From an uncultured Bacteroidales bacterium (lineage in GTDB: Bacteria; Bacteroidota; Bacteroidia; Bacteroidales; UBA932), in assembly GCA_944322715.1 (NCBI GenBank), contig CALUPT010000017.1:1-51160 (forward strand): 51,160 nt of DNA, read 5' to 3'. The notes beneath the pieces were generated by a model. The model saw nothing but the letters and a program-made list of their open reading frames with translations. It was not told where the DNA came from and searched no databases. The translations under genes were made by a program, and so were the position numbers. Positions 24,081-32,609 of this stretch are shown here, in pieces. Position 1 is the first letter of the stretch. Every line of letters begins with the position of its first letter.

Positions 24081-25139
24081 TTATTTTGTTATTTCCCCTC
24101 TCAAATTTTCTTCCAGCTTCGACCTTACCCAGCCGTTGTCTTCGCTCTGTCCCATGAGATGGAAAAGTTTTGCAAGCGCGCTCTCCGTAGTGCTGTCGTA
24201 TCCGTTGATCACTCCGGCATCCTTGAGGGCCTTTCCGGTGGAATAGAGGTCCATGTTCACGCTGCCTCCGAGACACTGGGTGATGTTCAGCAGTATCTTT
24301 CCTGAAGCGGATGCCTCCCTGACAGTATCGAGAAACCATTTCTTGCTCGGGGCATTGCCGGAGCCGTAGGTTTCGATGATTACCGCCCTTGTCTGGTCGC
24401 CGCACAGGATGTTCCTGACCACCCGGGGGGTGATGCCGGGATGTATCTTCAGTATGGAGACCCTTGTGTCAAGTTCCTGGTACAGCTGCAGGGGCGCATC
24501 CCAGTCGGACGGCTTGCGGATCAGGGAGTCGTTGTATCTTATGTATATGCCCGCTTCCGCCAGCGGAGGGAAGTTTTCGGACCGGAATGCCCTGAAATTG
24601 TCGGAATTCACCTTGGTGGTCCTGTTGCCTCTCATGAGCATGTTGTCAAAGCAGATGCATACTTCGGGCACGAGTGCATGGCCTTCCGGGTCTTTTTCTG
24701 CGGCTATCTCCACGGAGGAGATGAGGTTTTCCCTGCCGTCGGTCCTCGGAACGCCTATGGGCAGCTGGCTTCCGGTGAAAATCACCGGCTTGGTCAGGTT
24801 TCCGAGCATGAAACTGAGGGCAGATGCCGAGTATGCCATGGTGTCGGTCCCGTGCAGGACGACGAATCCGTCGTATCTTCTGTATCTCGTGTGGATAAGG
24901 TATGCGAGTTTCTGCCACAGGGATGGTTCCGCGTCCGAAGAGTCTATGATGGGGTCGAAGGAATACGAGTCTATCCTGCAGGCGAATTTGCCGAGTTCGG
25001 GGACTGCATCCAGTATCTGCCTGAAGTCGAACGGCTTCAGGGTGAGGTCGTCCGGATCCTGCATCATCCCTATCGTCCCTCCGGTGTATATCAGGAGGAT
25101 GGATGCCTTTGCCGTCTTTTTCTTGTCCCTTATGATCAT
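24081..25139 (-). CDS. Type I L-asparaginase
   Basis: The 352-residue enzyme hydrolyses asparagine to aspartate. The first threonine motif is in ILLIYTGGTIGMMQD (about 14-28) and the second is VVLHGTDTMAYSASAL (about 86-101). Cytosolic location is expected since no signal peptide is seen. The start at MIIRDKKK overlaps the tatD stop by four bases (ATGA at 25136-25139), which marks coupled translation; a longer frame to 25286 would run into tatD and is rejected. Gut Bacteroidetes often carry this type I enzyme. Confidence 0.93.
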   Translation of the reverse strand: MIIRDKKKTAKASILLIYTGGTIGMMQDPDDLTLKPFDFRQILDAVPELGKFACRIDSYSFDPIIDSSDAEPSLWQKLAYLIHTRYRRYDGFVVLHGTDTMAYSASALSFMLGNLTKPVIFTGSQLPIGVPRTDGRENLISSVEIAAEKDPEGHALVPEVCICFDNMLMRGNRTTKVNSDNFRAFRSENFPPLAEAGIYIRYNDSLIRKPSDWDAPLQLYQELDTRVSILKIHPGITPRVVRNILCGDQTRAVIIETYGSGNAPSKKWFLDTVREASASGKILLNITQCLGGSVNMDLYSTGKALKDAGVINGYDSTTESALAKLFHLMGQSEDNGWVRSKLEENLRGEITK

Positions 25140-25906
25140 ATCCCGAACAGTTTTTCCGCGTTCCCGCTTGTGACTCCGGCAACTGTCTCCATGTCCGTGC
25201 CTTTCTGCATGGCGATCTTTTCCGCGATGTACGGTATGTAGCTGCTTTCGTTTCTCGTCCCTCTGAACGGGACCGGCGTGAGCCACGGGGCATCCGTTTC
25301 GGTCAGTATCCTGTCTAAAGGGATTTCCCGTATCGTTTCCGCAATGGATGCTTTCCTGAATGTCACCACGCCGCCGATGCCGACATACCAGTCCCCGAGC
25401 CTCTGCAGCTCCATGAATGTCTCGATGCTGCCTCCGTAGGCGTGGAATACACCCCTGAGCCCGCGCCCCCTGTAGTCCTTGAGTATGTTCAGCGTATGTT
25501 CCGTCGCCTCCCTGTTGTGCACGATGACAGGAATGTCCATTTCAAGCGCGAGGTCGAGCTGGATCCTGAACACTTCTTCCTGGATTGCAGCGTTGTCCCT
25601 GGCCCAGTGGAAGTCCATGCCGGTCTCTCCTATGGCTACGATTCCTTTTCTGTCCCTGTACTCCATCATTCTGTCGACTTCTTCCTTCCAGTTTTCCGGG
25701 ATCTCCGTAGGATGGAGCCCGAGACAAGGAAAGGCCGAACCGGGAAACCGGGATGCCATCGAGAAGACGCTCTCCCTTACGGAACTGTCTACATCCGGCA
25801 GTATCATCTTCGTGACACCGGCATCGATGGCCCGTCTGACGGCATCGTCGCAGCCATCGCCGTAGTCGGACATGTATAAATGAGTGTGTGTGTCCACAAA
25901 ATGCAT
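25136..25906 (-). CDS. TatD-family metal-dependent hydrolase
   Basis: The 256-residue TIM-barrel protein has the metal ligands of TatD nucleases: the HTHLY motif (5-9), the GLHPTEIPE segment, AIGETGMDFHW (about 92-102), VIVHNREATEHTL, and TDAPWL near the end (about 223-228). The family acts on DNA ends or D-aminoacyl compounds in different organisms. It overlaps the asparaginase gene by four bases and follows dprA with its own TAAATTTG promoter box in between. Confidence 0.93.
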   Translation of the reverse strand: MHFVDTHTHLYMSDYGDGCDDAVRRAIDAGVTKMILPDVDSSVRESVFSMASRFPGSAFPCLGLHPTEIPENWKEEVDRMMEYRDRKGIVAIGETGMDFHWARDNAAIQEEVFRIQLDLALEMDIPVIVHNREATEHTLNILKDYRGRGLRGVFHAYGGSIETFMELQRLGDWYVGIGGVVTFRKASIAETIREIPLDRILTETDAPWLTPVPFRGTRNESSYIPYIAEKIAMQKGTDMETVAGVTSGNAEKLFGI

Positions 25907-25928
25907 AGGCGGTCTCTGTTTTCCGGCC

Positions 25929-25936
25929 CAAATTTA
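25929..25936 (-). promoter_or_regulatory. tatD promoter -7 box
   Basis: TAAATTTG on the minus strand, 22 bases before the tatD ATG and just after the dprA stop. Confidence 0.55.
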
Positions 25937-25940
25937 CACA

Positions 25941-27107
25941 TTATTTTATTCTGATGGTACATCTCTGCATGAGGTCTATGGAAATCAGCCCGTCCGACTC
26001 GAGCATTGAGGTGAGTTCCGCCGCCTTGCGGTAACTGATTCCGCACGAGGAAGCCAGTTCCCCGATATCTGTCCCCCTGTCTTTCCTGATCCGCATGAGG
26101 ATATCCGCCATTGAAGAAATGTCGGCTGCGGACAGGTGTGCCGAGAATCTGCGGCTGAGGATTTCCCTGTCATCCGCTGCCGTGCGCATTTTGCGCCTTG
26201 ACCCGAGACCGAGTCCTGCGGCCAGGGTGTCCGTGGAGATGACCGGGGATGCTATCTCCTCCCTTATTAGCAGGTTGCAGCCTTTGGAGCGCGTGTCATC
26301 TATGCGTCCCGGCAGGGCGTAGACATCCCTGTCGTAGGAGAATGCCAGTCTTGCCGAAATCATCCCTCCGCCGCGTTCCTTGGACTCTATCAGGATGGTG
26401 GCTTCCGATATTCCGGCAATGATGCGGTTTCTCCTTATGAAATTGACCTGCAGCGGTACCGTACCGGGAGGATAGTCGGTGATGACCGCGCAGCGGGCCG
26501 AGCCGGCGATCCTTGCGGCATCGGCGGCGTGCCGGCGCGGATATACGGCATCGATGCCCGTGGGCAGGACGGCAATTGTGGGGATGCCCCTTTCCATGGC
26601 AGCCCTGTGCGCAGTGATGTCGCAGCCGAGGGCGAGTCCGCTTACTATGCAGATTCCGCTTCCGGTATCTGCAAGGTCGGATACTATCCTCCTGCACCAT
26701 TCCCGGCCATAACAGGACATGTCCCTGGTCCCTACGACCGATATGAATGTCCTGTCAGGACAGAATGTCTCTTCCGGAGCGGTTCCGCTCCGGACATACA
26801 GCCCGAGAGGATGGTCCGGGCATTCCTTCAGCAGGGGAGGGTATCCCGGATCTGTATCGCACAGGAATCGGCAGCCTCTTTTCCCGAGTGCCGTGAGCTC
26901 GGTTTCGGACTTTTCGTATTCCCGGTCGCTTATCCCTCCTTCCCGGGAAAAATATCGTGCCGTACCGGGAGGAAGGGATTTCCTGTCCGCCGCAAACACT
27001 TCCGCCGCGCTGCCGAATACATCCACCATAGCGTGGGCTATGTCCGGCCGGAACCCGAACAGCCTGTTGAGCGCGCACCTGCATATCCTTTCATCGTACC
27101 TTGCCAT
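25941..27107 (-). CDS. dprA: DNA-processing protein DprA
   Basis: DprA loads RecA on incoming single-stranded DNA in natural transformation. The 388-residue protein has the family Rossmann-like fold with SVVGTRDMSCYGREWC (about 121-136), the GLALGCDITAHRAAM motif (about 157-171), VNFIRRNRIIAGIS and ERGGGMISARLA (binding motifs of the DNA path), and a C-terminal winged-helix part (about 325-388). It starts 25 bases after a TATATTTG promoter box. Presence does not prove competence; no other com genes are visible nearby. Confidence 0.95.
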   Translation of the reverse strand: MARYDERICRCALNRLFGFRPDIAHAMVDVFGSAAEVFAADRKSLPPGTARYFSREGGISDREYEKSETELTALGKRGCRFLCDTDPGYPPLLKECPDHPLGLYVRSGTAPEETFCPDRTFISVVGTRDMSCYGREWCRRIVSDLADTGSGICIVSGLALGCDITAHRAAMERGIPTIAVLPTGIDAVYPRRHAADAARIAGSARCAVITDYPPGTVPLQVNFIRRNRIIAGISEATILIESKERGGGMISARLAFSYDRDVYALPGRIDDTRSKGCNLLIREEIASPVISTDTLAAGLGLGSRRKMRTAADDREILSRRFSAHLSAADISSMADILMRIRKDRGTDIGELASSCGISYRKAAELTSMLESDGLISIDLMQRCTIRIK

Positions 27108-27131
27108 GATCTACGGATTGTCCATCCGGTG

Positions 27132-27139
27132 CAAATATA
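27132..27139 (-). promoter_or_regulatory. dprA promoter -7 box
   Basis: TATATTTG on the minus strand, 24 bases before dprA and just after a two-way terminator (27155-27194). Confidence 0.6.
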
Positions 27140-27154
27140 CCGTATAATGAAAGT

Positions 27155-27194
27155 AAAGACGCACCTCCGATGCGGCGGAAGTGCGTCTTTTTAT
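27155..27194 (-). terminator. Rho-independent terminator of queA
   Basis: AAAGACGCAC (27155-27164) and GTGCGTCTTT (27181-27190) form a ten-pair stem with a 16-base loop. Read from queA, a T-rich run (TTTACTTT) follows. The plus-strand reading also ends in T's, so it may work both ways. Confidence 0.8.
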
Positions 27195-27272
27195 GTTTTG
27201 AGTATGCGTTTTTTACTTTTTTCCGTTTCAAGTATGCCTTTTTGCAGAAAGGCTCTCCGGGATGGGGCCGTC

Positions 27273-28322
27273 TCAAATGATCAGCAGCGCATCTCCGTAT
27301 GGTCCGAACCTGTATCCTTCCCCGATGGCTGTCCTGTATGCCTTCATGACATTCTCGTACCCTCCGAATGCCGCCACGGACATCAGCATTGTAGAGCACG
27401 GCAGATGGAAGTTGGACACTATAGCATCCGGTATGGCGAACCTGTATGGAGGGAAGATGAACTTGTTGGTCCAGCCATCGAAAGCTATCACCTCATCATT
27501 TGTCGTGTAGTAGGCTTCAAGGCCTCTCATGACTGTCACCCCTACGGCAAGCACCTTGTGTTTCTGAATTTTCGTCCTGTTTATCAGGTCTGCCGTTTCC
27601 TGGCCGATTATAAGCCTCTCGGAGTCCATCTTGTGCTTTGAGAGATCCTCCACATCCACGGACCTGAAATGTCCTATACCCATGTGAAGGGTGATGAACG
27701 CCTTGTTGATGTCTTTGAGAATCATTCTGTTGAAGAGTTCCCTGCTGAAATGCAGCCCTGCTGCAGGTGCGGCTACGGCCCCTTCGTGTGCGGCGAAGAT
27801 GGTCTGGTAGTCCTCTTTGTCCTGTTCCGTTACCTTTTCCTTCACCCATTTGGGTACTGGAGGTTCCCCAAGACTGAAAAGGGTATCCTTGAAATCTTCG
27901 TAGGTGCCGTCATACAGGAATCTCAGCGTCCTTCCCCTCGATGTGGTGTTGTCTATCACTTCGGCCACAAGGCTTTCATCCTCTCCGAAGTAGAGCTTGT
28001 TGCCTATCCGGATCTTTCTTGCAGGGTCCACAATCACATCCCACAGCCTCTGTTCCCTGTTCAGCTCCCTGAGCAGGAAGACTTCGATGTCCGCGCCTGT
28101 CTTTTCCTTCTTTCCGTACAGCCTGGCCGGAAAGACCTTGGTGTCGTTGAGGACAAAGGTGTCGCCTTTCCCGAAATAATCTATTATCTCCTTGAAAATC
28201 CTGTGCTCTATCTCTCCTGTATTCCTGTCGAGCACCATGAGCCGGCATTCATCCCTCCATTTCGGCGGTTCAGATGCTATCTGGTCTTTTGTAAGTGCGA
28301 AATTGAACTGCGAAAGTTTCAT
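27273..28322 (-). CDS. queA: tRNA preQ1(34) S-adenosylmethionine ribosyltransferase-isomerase
   Basis: QueA builds epoxyqueuosine on tRNA carrying preQ1. The 349-residue protein begins [20 protein letters not shown] and shows the [25 protein letters not shown] (about 66-83), [13 protein letters not shown] and THLMGIGHF-like ([13 protein letters not shown]) segments of the family and ends with [14 protein letters not shown]. Length is normal. It is transcribed alone, between the terminator of its own 3' end and the NUDIX gene. The 162-base gap upstream holds a short inverted repeat (GTTTCAC/GTGAAAC) and no gene. Confidence 0.97.
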   Translation of the reverse strand: MKLSQFNFALTKDQIASEPPKWRDECRLMVLDRNTGEIEHRIFKEIIDYFGKGDTFVLNDTKVFPARLYGKKEKTGADIEVFLLRELNREQRLWDVIVDPARKIRIGNKLYFGEDESLVAEVIDNTTSRGRTLRFLYDGTYEDFKDTLFSLGEPPVPKWVKEKVTEQDKEDYQTIFAAHEGAVAAPAAGLHFSRELFNRMILKDINKAFITLHMGIGHFRSVDVEDLSKHKMDSERLIIGQETADLINRTKIQKHKVLAVGVTVMRGLEAYYTTNDEVIAFDGWTNKFIFPPYRFAIPDAIVSNFHLPCSTMLMSVAAFGGYENVMKAYRTAIGEGYRFGPYGDALLII

Positions 28323-28484
28323 ATCTGTCTGTTATCTTCTGTCTTTTTCACAAAAATCCTTCACGGATAGACAATCACAATATTATACGAAAAATCCTGG
28401 ACATTGTTTCACTCTTCCGGAAAAATATCCGTGAAACGGATGTCTTTTCCCCTCCGGCCCGCCGGGAACCGTCCGGAACGGCTT

Positions 28485-29096
28485 CTATATCTTCGCCTCA
28501 CGGAAGACTTCCGCTATGGATGGATAAGTGTTCGTAAGGAATGCCGGCAGGCTTGATTTCGCGACCCATGCGGCCCTGGATATGTCCTCTTCTTTCTGCG
28601 GGACAAGGTCAACCGGATGTGTGTCAAGCATTCTGAACCACCAGGTGTGCTTCAGATGCCATATACCGTTCCTTCTGTAGCAGTGGTCGGTAATGCATAT
28701 CAGTTCCTGAAGCTCCAGTCCTGATATGCCGGTTTCTTCCTCCACTTCCCTCAGCGCAGTCGTCCGGATGTCTTCATCCGGCTCCTGGTGTCCTTTCGGA
28801 AGATCCCACAGTCCGCTCCTGCGGATGAGCAGGAAGTCCCCGCGGCGGTTGCATACCAGTCCTCCGCCTGCATTCACCTCCTTGAACTCCGCGCATATCA
28901 TCCTGTATGTCCGGTCTGTGTCATCTGTGGGAATGTATATTCTCTGCAGGGATTCCGATGATTCGAACATTTCTGCAAGCGCATGCATGTCCGTCCCGCT
29001 GCCTGGACGCAACTGGACCGCGTTGGGGTCGGAAAGGGCATCATCATACGGACTGCAGATGATTATGCATCTCTTTTCAAGGTATATCCTGTGCAT
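28485..29096 (-). CDS. NUDIX hydrolase
   Basis: Starting at MHRIYLEKRCIIICSPYDD the protein has 203 residues. A full NUDIX box (GX5EX7REUXEEXGU) is read from GHQEPDEDIRTTALREVEEE into TGI, so it should hydrolyse a nucleoside diphosphate linked to another moiety. The long N-terminal region (about 1-78) before GGGLVCNRRGDFLLI is unlike MutT but common in Bacteroidetes. Substrate unknown. The longer frame to 29279 would run through the palindromic promoter region and into pyrE and is rejected. Its promoter faces that of pyrE (29123-29166). Confidence 0.88.
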   Translation of the reverse strand: MHRIYLEKRCIIICSPYDDALSDPNAVQLRPGSGTDMHALAEMFESSESLQRIYIPTDDTDRTYRMICAEFKEVNAGGGLVCNRRGDFLLIRRSGLWDLPKGHQEPDEDIRTTALREVEEETGISGLELQELICITDHCYRRNGIWHLKHTWWFRMLDTHPVDLVPQKEEDISRAAWVAKSSLPAFLTNTYPSIAEVFREAKI

Positions 29097-29122
29097 TATG
29101 GAATTGTTTGAAAGATTCTTAT

Positions 29123-29166
29123 TATCTTTGCAAAATGCGTCTTCCCTGAAGACGTCTGCAAAGATA
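29123..29166. promoter_or_regulatory. Face-to-face pyrE and NUDIX promoters inside a palindrome
   Basis: TATCTTTGCA (29123-29132, plus strand) is mirrored by TGCAAAGATA (29157-29166), so each strand has a TATCTTTG -7 box and the two point at each other. Inside lie CGTCTTC (29138-29144) and GAAGACG (29148-29154) around CCT. The plus box drives pyrE, the minus box the NUDIX gene, and the two 5' leaders overlap and could each fold into the same hairpin. The -33 elements are weak. Confidence 0.65.
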
Positions 29167-29199
29167 TACAGAAGAAACGAATTATTAACAGACAATCTT

Positions 29200-29838
29200 A
29201 TGGAATCAATCGAAAGATCAGTGGCGAAGTCGCTTCTGGACATCAAGGCGGTCATGCTGAATCCTGAAAAGCCGTTCACGTGGGCTTCTGGCTGGCATTC
29301 GCCAATCTATTGCGACAACAGGAGAATCCTGTCGTATCCGGCACTGAGGGAACAGGTGTGCAGATGGATGGCGGACAATATCATCAGCAGGTATCCGGAT
29401 GTGGAGGTGATTGCCGGTGTCGCCACGGGTGCGATCGCGCATGGTGTCCTGATCGCCCATTTCCTGGGCAAGCCGTTCATCTATGTGCGTCCCAAGCCGA
29501 AGGATCATGGCACGGGGTCGCAGATAGAGGGCATCCTGAATGAGGGGGCGAGGACGGTTGTCGTAGAGGATCTCATATCCACGGGAACGAGCAGTCTGGC
29601 TGCGGCCTCTGCGCTGGAGAAGGCCGGAGCCGATGTACAGGGCATGGTGGCCATATTCTCCTACAATTTCAACCAGTCAAGGAGGGCTTTCGAAAACGCC
29701 AATATCGAGCTGAATACGTTGACCAACTACGATGCCCTGATCGAGGTGGCTTCCGAAACGGGTTATATAAAGGAGTCGGATCTCGGACTTCTCAAGGAAT
29801 GGAGGTTTTCTCCTTCCACATGGGGACAGGAGGCTTGA
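29200..29838 (+). CDS. pyrE: Orotate phosphoribosyltransferase
   Basis: PyrE joins orotate and PRPP to give OMP in pyrimidine synthesis. The 212-residue protein from MESIERSVAK shows FTWASGWHSPIYCDNR (27-42), the IAGVATGAIAHGVL segment, YVRPKPKDHGTGSQIEG and the PRPP motif TVVVEDLISTGTS (119-131). An in-frame extension back to 28726 is antisense to the NUDIX gene and rejected. It is followed by a SRPBCC-family gene after one base (stop at 29838, ATG at 29840). Confidence 0.97.
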   Translation: MESIERSVAKSLLDIKAVMLNPEKPFTWASGWHSPIYCDNRRILSYPALREQVCRWMADNIISRYPDVEVIAGVATGAIAHGVLIAHFLGKPFIYVRPKPKDHGTGSQIEGILNEGARTVVVEDLISTGTSSLAAASALEKAGADVQGMVAIFSYNFNQSRRAFENANIELNTLTNYDALIEVASETGYIKESDLGLLKEWRFSPSTWGQEA

Positions 29839-29839
29839 G

Positions 29840-30253
29840 ATGAAGACCGGGATCAGAAGCAAGCACGCCGTGGTGCATAAGCCTCCGTATATGCTGTATA
29901 TGGCGTTTGTGGACATGCGCAACTTTACCCAAATGGTGCCGGAGGACAAGCGCGGCGAGTTCCGGATAGAGGCTGACTATGATTCCGTGCACGCTGTCGT
30001 GCAGGGCTTCAATGTCGGTGTGAAGGTGCTGGAGAGGGTTCCGTATTCCAGGATAGATTTCGCCGATGATGGGGCACCGTTCCAGTTCTCGGTATCCATG
30101 CATTTCGATGCGGTGGATGGCCAGCCCGACAGTACCGACTTTTCCGTAGAGGTGAATGCGGAACTCAACTTCATGATGAAGATGATGCTGTCTTCAAGGA
30201 TACAGGAGGCTCTGGACAAGATGGTGGATGGTCTGGCGGCAAATGGACAGTGA
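29840..30253 (+). CDS. SRPBCC-family (START-like) small protein
   Basis: The 137-residue protein fits the SRPBCC helix-grip fold: an N-terminal strand and helix (MLYMAFVDMRNFTQMVPED), several strands (RIEADYDSVHAVVQGFNVGV), and a long C-terminal helix (MMLSSRIQEALDKMVDGLA). Such proteins bind hydrophobic ligands; the ligand here is unknown. It starts one base after pyrE ends, and its stop overlaps the beginning of the rsmF-like gene by eleven bases, so the three are probably co-transcribed and translationally coupled. Confidence 0.8.
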   Translation: MKTGIRSKHAVVHKPPYMLYMAFVDMRNFTQMVPEDKRGEFRIEADYDSVHAVVQGFNVGVKVLERVPYSRIDFADDGAPFQFSVSMHFDAVDGQPDSTDFSVEVNAELNFMMKMMLSSRIQEALDKMVDGLAANGQ

Positions 30254-31661
30254 ATTCGGAAAGTGTCTGGAAGATGCGGTCGGACCTGCGGCGGCGTCAG
30301 TAGTGACGGAGGCTCTGGAAGGTCCGGCTTCCGTTTCCGTCAGACTCAACCCTTTCAAATGGAATGCGGATGCGGAGGCCGCGGGAAGGCATTTTTCATG
30401 CGGCGCCTCATCTGTGCAGTGGAGCGGCCACGGCTTTCTTTTGGACACAAGGCCGTCTTTCACGTTGGATCCTTATCTGCATGCCGGGGCATACTATGTC
30501 CAGGATTCTTCGGCCATGTTTGTCGGGGAGCTTTTCAGACATTGCATGGCGGAGATGGAGCCTGTCGGGCGTCCTTTCAGGGTTCTGGATCTATGTGCGG
30601 CTCCCGGAGGAAAGACTACGGATCTGGCGGCATCCTTGAGGGATAGATTCGGAAACGGGTTCATTCTTGTCGCCAATGAAGTGATGCGCGGCCGCGCGGG
30701 AGTGCTTTCTGACAATGCGGCGCTCTGGGGCGATCCCAATGTGGTGGTTACAAGTGCTGATCCGGCAGCCTTTTCACGGCTGGGCGGGTTCTTCGACATG
30801 GTTCTGGCGGATGTGCCGTGTTCGGGAGAAGGGATGTTCCGCAAGGATCCGGAGGCCGTCAGCCAATGGTCCATGGAGAATGTGGCCCTGTGCAGGACAA
30901 GGCAGAGACGTATTGTTGCGGATGTGTGGCCGGCCCTGTCGCCTGATGGAATTCTTGTATATTCCACCTGTACTTTCAACAGGTACGAGAATGATGACAA
31001 TGTACGGTGGATATGCGATACTCTCGGAGCTGAGGACGCTGTCCCCGGTTCCATGCAGGCATTGGCGGACTCCGGCGGAGCGGTGCGGACCGGAAGCGGG
31101 TTCCTCCTTCTGCCGGGTTTCGTTCCCGGAGAGGGGCAGTACTGCGCGGCTGTCAGGAAGACTGCGGCACGGGATAATGGCAAACCGGCGGCAATGAAAT
31201 TCCGGAGAGGTCCGGGTATTGATGGCCGCAAGGGGAATGACGGACCCGATGCATGGTTCAGGGAGGAAGTCCGGTTCAGAACGGCAGGAGACATGCTGGT
31301 GGCGGTACCGGAATCCATCGATGATGATGTCCGGTTGGTATCGGCTGCGGTTCGGACCTTGAGGTCGGGCTGTACCGTGGGCAGGATGAAAGGGAAAATC
31401 CTTGTTCCGGATGCGGATCTTGCGTTGGACATCATGCTTGAGGATGGGGCGTTCCCGTCTGCGGAACTGGACAGCGGACAGGCGCTTTCCTTCCTGCATG
31501 GCGATGCCATGGTCATCAGGGACAGACCTGAAGGCTATCTGTCGGTATGTTATGACGGCCTTCCTGTAGGATTCGTGAAGAATCTCGGGACAAGGTGCAA
31601 CAACCTTCATCCCCAGACCCGCAGGATAAGGATGGATATAGACAAGGACAAGATGTTATGA
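30243..31661 (+). CDS. RsmF/NOP2-Sun-type rRNA m5C methyltransferase
   Basis: At 472 residues this protein is of the RsmB/RsmF class that makes 5-methylcytosine in 16S rRNA. It has the SAM-binding VLDLCAAPGGKTTDLAA (about 118-134), the conserved DVPCSGEGMFRKDP with a catalytic Cys (about 198-211), and YSTCTFNRYEND with the second catalytic Cys (about 241-252). A C-terminal PUA-like part (from about 345) ends GTRCNNLHPQTRRIR. Start at the ATG inside the SRPBCC stop region is preferred; an ATG 15 bases upstream would overlap more. The last four bases (ATGA, 31658-31661) overlap the TPR gene start. Confidence 0.9.
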   Translation: MDSEFGKCLEDAVGPAAASVVTEALEGPASVSVRLNPFKWNADAEAAGRHFSCGASSVQWSGHGFLLDTRPSFTLDPYLHAGAYYVQDSSAMFVGELFRHCMAEMEPVGRPFRVLDLCAAPGGKTTDLAASLRDRFGNGFILVANEVMRGRAGVLSDNAALWGDPNVVVTSADPAAFSRLGGFFDMVLADVPCSGEGMFRKDPEAVSQWSMENVALCRTRQRRIVADVWPALSPDGILVYSTCTFNRYENDDNVRWICDTLGAEDAVPGSMQALADSGGAVRTGSGFLLLPGFVPGEGQYCAAVRKTAARDNGKPAAMKFRRGPGIDGRKGNDGPDAWFREEVRFRTAGDMLVAVPESIDDDVRLVSAAVRTLRSGCTVGRMKGKILVPDADLALDIMLEDGAFPSAELDSGQALSFLHGDAMVIRDRPEGYLSVCYDGLPVGFVKNLGTRCNNLHPQTRRIRMDIDKDKML

Positions 31662-32605
31662 GAAGATTTCTGTGTTTGACTTTTGCATTTCTGGCGGCTC
31701 TTTCAGCCCGTGCCGTGGCGCCACAGGTGGATTCGGCTGCATCCGAAGAGTATTCGAAGAAGTATGACCTGCTGGTTTCGAGGCTGGGTCCGGCCGGAGT
31801 GGGCGTAGAGACGGTCCTGAACGGCTGGTCGGAGGCTGACCCTGACAACAGGAAACTGCTGCTTGCAAAGTACAGCTATTATCTTACCAAGGGACAGACT
31901 ACCACGGTGGTGAGCAGGCCGGGCAGGAAATATCTCGGCAACCGGCCTCTGTTTGCGCTGAAGGATTCCGCAGGAGCGGATGTGAACTATTTCGAGGAGA
32001 CGGTCTATGACGATTCTCTTTTTGCTATTGCACTCAGGAACATAGACAGGGCGGCAGAGCTTTTCCCCCTGGATCTCGACATTGCCTTCATGAAGGCGAA
32101 CTCCCTTGTTTCATACGAAAAGGAGAGTCCGGACATGGCTTTGGTATGTCTCAGCGGCATTATCGATGACTATTATGCCGACAGGGATGCCGGCTGGAAG
32201 TTCGATGGGGAGAAGATAGATGATGAATTTTTCATGGGGGCGATCCAGGAATACTGCTATCTGTTTTTCAACATAGGATCGCAGGTGTCGTACGTGGCGT
32301 TCAAGGTACTTTCCGGGAAAATGCTTGAAAATGAGCCTGAATCCACGGTATTCCTGTCGGACATGGGATCTTATTATCTTGTGGTTGAGGACAATCCCAA
32401 AACGGCTCTGAAATATTACAGGAAAGTATTGAAAATCAATCCGGAGGACTATACGGCTGCCAAGAACTGCGTATTGCTGTACCGCCGGGAGGACAATCCG
32501 AAGGGCGAACTGAAATATCTCCCGGTACTGATTGCATCCTCTCCGGATGAGACCGAACGCATGTCGGCCCAGGCAAGACTCGATGTCCTCAAACAGAAAA
32601 AGTAG
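31658..32605 (+). CDS. Secreted tetratricopeptide-repeat protein
   Basis: With the start at MRRFLCLTFAFLAALSARAV the 315-residue protein has a Sec signal peptide ending about residue 21 (no lipobox Cys). The C-terminal half contains at least one clear TPR (SDMGSYYLVVEDNPKTALKY and YRKVLKINPEDYTAAKNCVL) and the middle has helix pairs of similar size. Function unknown; a periplasmic scaffold is likely. It overlaps the rsmF-like stop by four bases and is followed by the BASS-like transporter gene four bases after its stop. Confidence 0.85.
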   Translation: MRRFLCLTFAFLAALSARAVAPQVDSAASEEYSKKYDLLVSRLGPAGVGVETVLNGWSEADPDNRKLLLAKYSYYLTKGQTTTVVSRPGRKYLGNRPLFALKDSAGADVNYFEETVYDDSLFAIALRNIDRAAELFPLDLDIAFMKANSLVSYEKESPDMALVCLSGIIDDYYADRDAGWKFDGEKIDDEFFMGAIQEYCYLFFNIGSQVSYVAFKVLSGKMLENEPESTVFLSDMGSYYLVVEDNPKTALKYYRKVLKINPEDYTAAKNCVLLYRREDNPKGELKYLPVLIASSPDETERMSAQARLDVLKQKK

Positions 32606-32609
32606 CGGA

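Noticed and set aside
26529..27641. A 370-codon open frame antisense to dprA and queA
   Set aside because: It crosses the terminator and promoter between two well supported genes.
28410..28440. Terminator of the NUDIX gene
   Set aside because: GTTTCAC/GTGAAAC pair over seven bases, but no T-run follows in the right direction.
29097..29199. A pyrimidine riboswitch or classical attenuator before pyrE
   Set aside because: There is a hairpin but no T-tract or leader peptide; the symmetrical promoter reading explains it better.
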